64,000 nt of DNA from BOG-1112 sp964611335 (GTDB taxonomy: Bacteria > Bdellovibrionota_B > Oligoflexia > Oligoflexales > Bog-1112): NCBI GenBank assembly GCA_964611335.1, contig CAZSXR010000002.1:186001-250000 (forward strand). Direction: 5' to 3'. Under the pieces are notes generated by a model. That model was given only the letters and a program-made list of their open reading frames with translations, was not told the DNA's origin and did not search any database. The translations under genes and the position numbers were made by a program. The first letter of the stretch is position 1. Every line of letters starts with the position of its first letter. Below, one piece after another: positions 62,366 through 64,000 of the stretch.

Positions 62366-63529
62366 ATGCATAAATTCTCAATTTTAAAATATCTTTCCCT
62401 TTTGTTTTTGTTTAGCGCTTGCTCAACAACATTTCAACTGCAAGATCGTTTTGAAGACACTCAGAACATTCATAATCAAACATCTGATGAAGAGACATCT
62501 CTTCACAAATTTTCAGAAAGAGAACCCTCTCTCAACAGTGCAGAGGACAGCATTGGAGCATTTCCTATTGTTAGAAATTCTGATGTTGAAAAATGGATAA
62601 CGTATTTTCAGACAACAGCAAAACGATCCTTCACAGCATGGATGCAAAGAGGAGAACCTTTCAAAACAGTGATTGAAGAAGCTTTAGAAAACGAAGGTGT
62701 ACCAGGAACATTATTCTATCTCTCACTCATTGAATCGGGGTTTGAACACCGCGCATTATCCCCTGCCAAAGCAAGCGGACCATGGCAATTCCTCAGAGAC
62801 ACAGGTCGACAATACGGTCTGCACTCCAATGCTTGGATTGATGAAAGACGAGATCCTGTAAAATCTACACATGCGGCAGCCGCTTATTTACGAGATCTTA
62901 GGAAAAAATTTGGAGATTGGTATCTAAGCGTCGCAGCTTATAACGGTGGGCCAAAGACGATCAGTGATGCAATTAAAAAAGGAGGAACAAACGATTTCTG
63001 GAAGTTGAAAAAAATGGGCTTACTTAAAAGAGAAACGGGAGATTTTGTTCCTAAAATGATTGCAGCCGCAATTGTCGGAAATAATCTTTCTCAATTTGGT
63101 TTTTCAGAAATTTCAAAAACTCATGAAAAATTTCCAGAAACAAAAGTGCTTGTAAAGAACTCGGTGAAAATTGCAGATCTTGCAAAAAAATTATCGATAC
63201 CTACATCCACACTTCGCAAATGGAATCCTGAACTTCTTAAAGACAGCATCCCTCCGCGACAATTTCGTAAACAGTCCACTTATGCGTTACGAGTTCAAAA
63301 ACAACATGTTCAGAAATTTGCTGAAATCGAATCTCAGTTGCAGGCTATTCCAGAGACAAAGAAAACAATCCGAACCCATCGTATAGCAAAAGGTGAAACT
63401 CTCGATAAAATTGCAAAGCGTTATCAAGTCACTGTAAAAGAACTTCTGGATAACAACCCTCAGGTGAAATCTAGAAAAATTGCTGTGGGTACTATAATCC
63501 GTATGCCAGCTTCCGACAAACACGGTTAA
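62366..63529 (+). CDS. MltD-like lytic transglycosylase lipoprotein
   Basis: A 387-residue protein with lipobox FLFSACST. The transglycosylase domain is at about residues 100-215, with catalytic Glu in YLSLIESGFEH, then SPAKASGPWQFL and SVAAYNGGPKTI. A second region is LysM-like (KIADLAKKLSIPTSTLRKWN), and the C-terminus carries a clear LysM repeat (KGETLDKIAKRYQVTVKELL). It cuts peptidoglycan glycan strands from the inner face of the outer membrane. It overlaps the convergent ZIP-like gene by 4 nt. Confidence 0.92.
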   Translation: MHKFSILKYLSLLFLFSACSTTFQLQDRFEDTQNIHNQTSDEETSLHKFSEREPSLNSAEDSIGAFPIVRNSDVEKWITYFQTTAKRSFTAWMQRGEPFKTVIEEALENEGVPGTLFYLSLIESGFEHRALSPAKASGPWQFLRDTGRQYGLHSNAWIDERRDPVKSTHAAAAYLRDLRKKFGDWYLSVAAYNGGPKTISDAIKKGGTNDFWKLKKMGLLKRETGDFVPKMIAAAIVGNNLSQFGFSEISKTHEKFPETKVLVKNSVKIADLAKKLSIPTSTLRKWNPELLKDSIPPRQFRKQSTYALRVQKQHVQKFAEIESQLQAIPETKKTIRTHRIAKGETLDKIAKRYQVTVKELLDNNPQVKSRKIAVGTIIRMPASDKHG

Positions 63530-64000
63530 TGATGATGATCATGACCATGGGCATCATGCAAATCGAAAGTGATGTGAAGAAAAGAACCCGCTACAAAAGC
63601 TTGAAACCAGGCAAGATAACTTGAATGCTCTTGCAGGGAAAAAAACTGTCCTCCTGCAAAATATCCAAAAAGAGTTGAGAGACCTAAAGTCAAAAGCAAA
63701 ATAGGTGGCACATATTTCTGTGAGCGAGGATAAAAAATAGAGCACATAAGAATACCTGCAGGCAGCGTGTGAAGAACCACTGCAAGGGGAAGAGAGTTTG
63801 AACTTGTGATAGGTGTAGCGAGAGCTGCTCCATCCATTAGACCATGAATAATCAAACCTATCAGTGAGAGAACTATGGACACAAGGTGAACTCTCTCAGC
63901 TCCTTTCTTCCATAATCTTTCTAAAGTTCCAGGGAGAAATAAACCCAGCATCGCAAAAACTACAGCAGACCAACCTACAATGTTGATGCTTTCAGGAAGC
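63526..64000 (-). CDS. ZIP-like metal transporter, N-terminus outside window
   Basis: The frame is open to the window edge, so the start lies beyond 64000; an internal ATG at 63951 is probably not the start. About 158 residues are visible with four or five hydrophobic helices. The pattern HGLMDGAALA and VLHTLPAG fits the metal-binding helices of ZIP zinc transporters, and the protein ends in a His-rich tail (HDAHGHDHHH). The second motif differs from the usual HEIPHE, so the metal and direction are uncertain. Confidence 0.65.
   Translation of the reverse strand, partial: LPESINIVGWSAVVFAMLGLFLPGTLERLWKKGAERVHLVSIVLSLIGLIIHGLMDGAALATPITSSNSLPLAVVLHTLPAGILMCSIFYPRSQKYVPPILLLTLGLSTLFGYFAGGQFFSLQEHSSYLAWFQAFVAGSFLHITFDLHDAHGHDHHH

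Overview
The window is AT-rich, gene-dense DNA (roughly 40% G+C by eye) from a Gram-negative bacterium. The Gram-negative assignment rests on a BamD lipoprotein, a TonB-type protein, a type IV prepilin peptidase, many lipoproteins with lipoboxes, and several small outer-membrane-barrel candidates. An ATP/ADP-type nucleotide translocase (58912-60483) and a secreted Fic protein (17674-18729) point to a host-associated, intracellular or predatory life. The mixture of EpmA, a Lon-related protease, a fused E1 dehydrogenase and MutS2 would fit a Bdellovibrionota or other former deltaproteobacterial lineage. That placement is inference, because there is no rRNA or other marker gene in the window.

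Layout. 1-1300: remains of a Hint-type polymorphic-toxin gene, broken by two frame changes, with an eight-copy ATAAA microsatellite and a possible immunity-type ORF. 1303-2415: tRNA-Leu(UAA), thyA and tRNA-Arg(CCU). 2426-11436: envelope and secreted proteins, including an M23 peptidase, a SprT-like metalloprotein and a 1000-residue secreted gluzincin. 11446-16932: aroC, HtrA/DegP, glutaredoxin, a small secreted protein, a POT peptide transporter and a histidine phosphatase. 17017-18729: a BlaI-type repressor with a palindromic operator, then the secreted Fic protein. 18754-21687: a 977-residue repeat protein, probably an adhesin. 21885-30722: a PhyH-type oxygenase, an M4-like peptidase, and a run of minus-strand envelope genes (porin-like protein, short c-type cytochrome, lipoprotein, barrel). 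30822-39111: prepilin peptidase, MutS2, fused E1 dehydrogenase, 3-hydroxyacyl-CoA dehydrogenase, a histone-H1-like protein and MutY.

39062-41920 is a compact minus-strand set of two related barrels, a PIG-L-type lipoprotein and a glycosyltransferase-like lipoprotein, which looks like a surface-glycan module. 41949-49757 holds a DUF4301 protein, a NYN-domain protein, a glutaminyl-cyclase-like lipoprotein overlapping enolase, a leucyl aminopeptidase, a secreted protein and TlyA. 49909-51415 holds a receiver-like/PilZ protein, a HAMP protein and a 35-residue basic protein. 51652-55834 is one transcription unit: an unknown protein, a Lon-related protease whose start is out of frame across a ten-A run, and EpmA. 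55821-58603 is a translationally coupled pair of paralogous lipoproteins, divergent from the nucleotide translocase. 60480-64000 is an envelope block: BamD, a TonB-like protein, an MltD-like transglycosylase and a truncated ZIP-like transporter.

The most unusual items are the decayed Hint cassette with its microsatellite, the poly(A) frame break at the start of the Lon-related gene, the nucleotide translocase beside the lipoprotein pair, the exported Fic protein that carries its own inhibitory motif, and the glycan-modification cluster. I found no CRISPR array, insertion sequence, prophage or rRNA.
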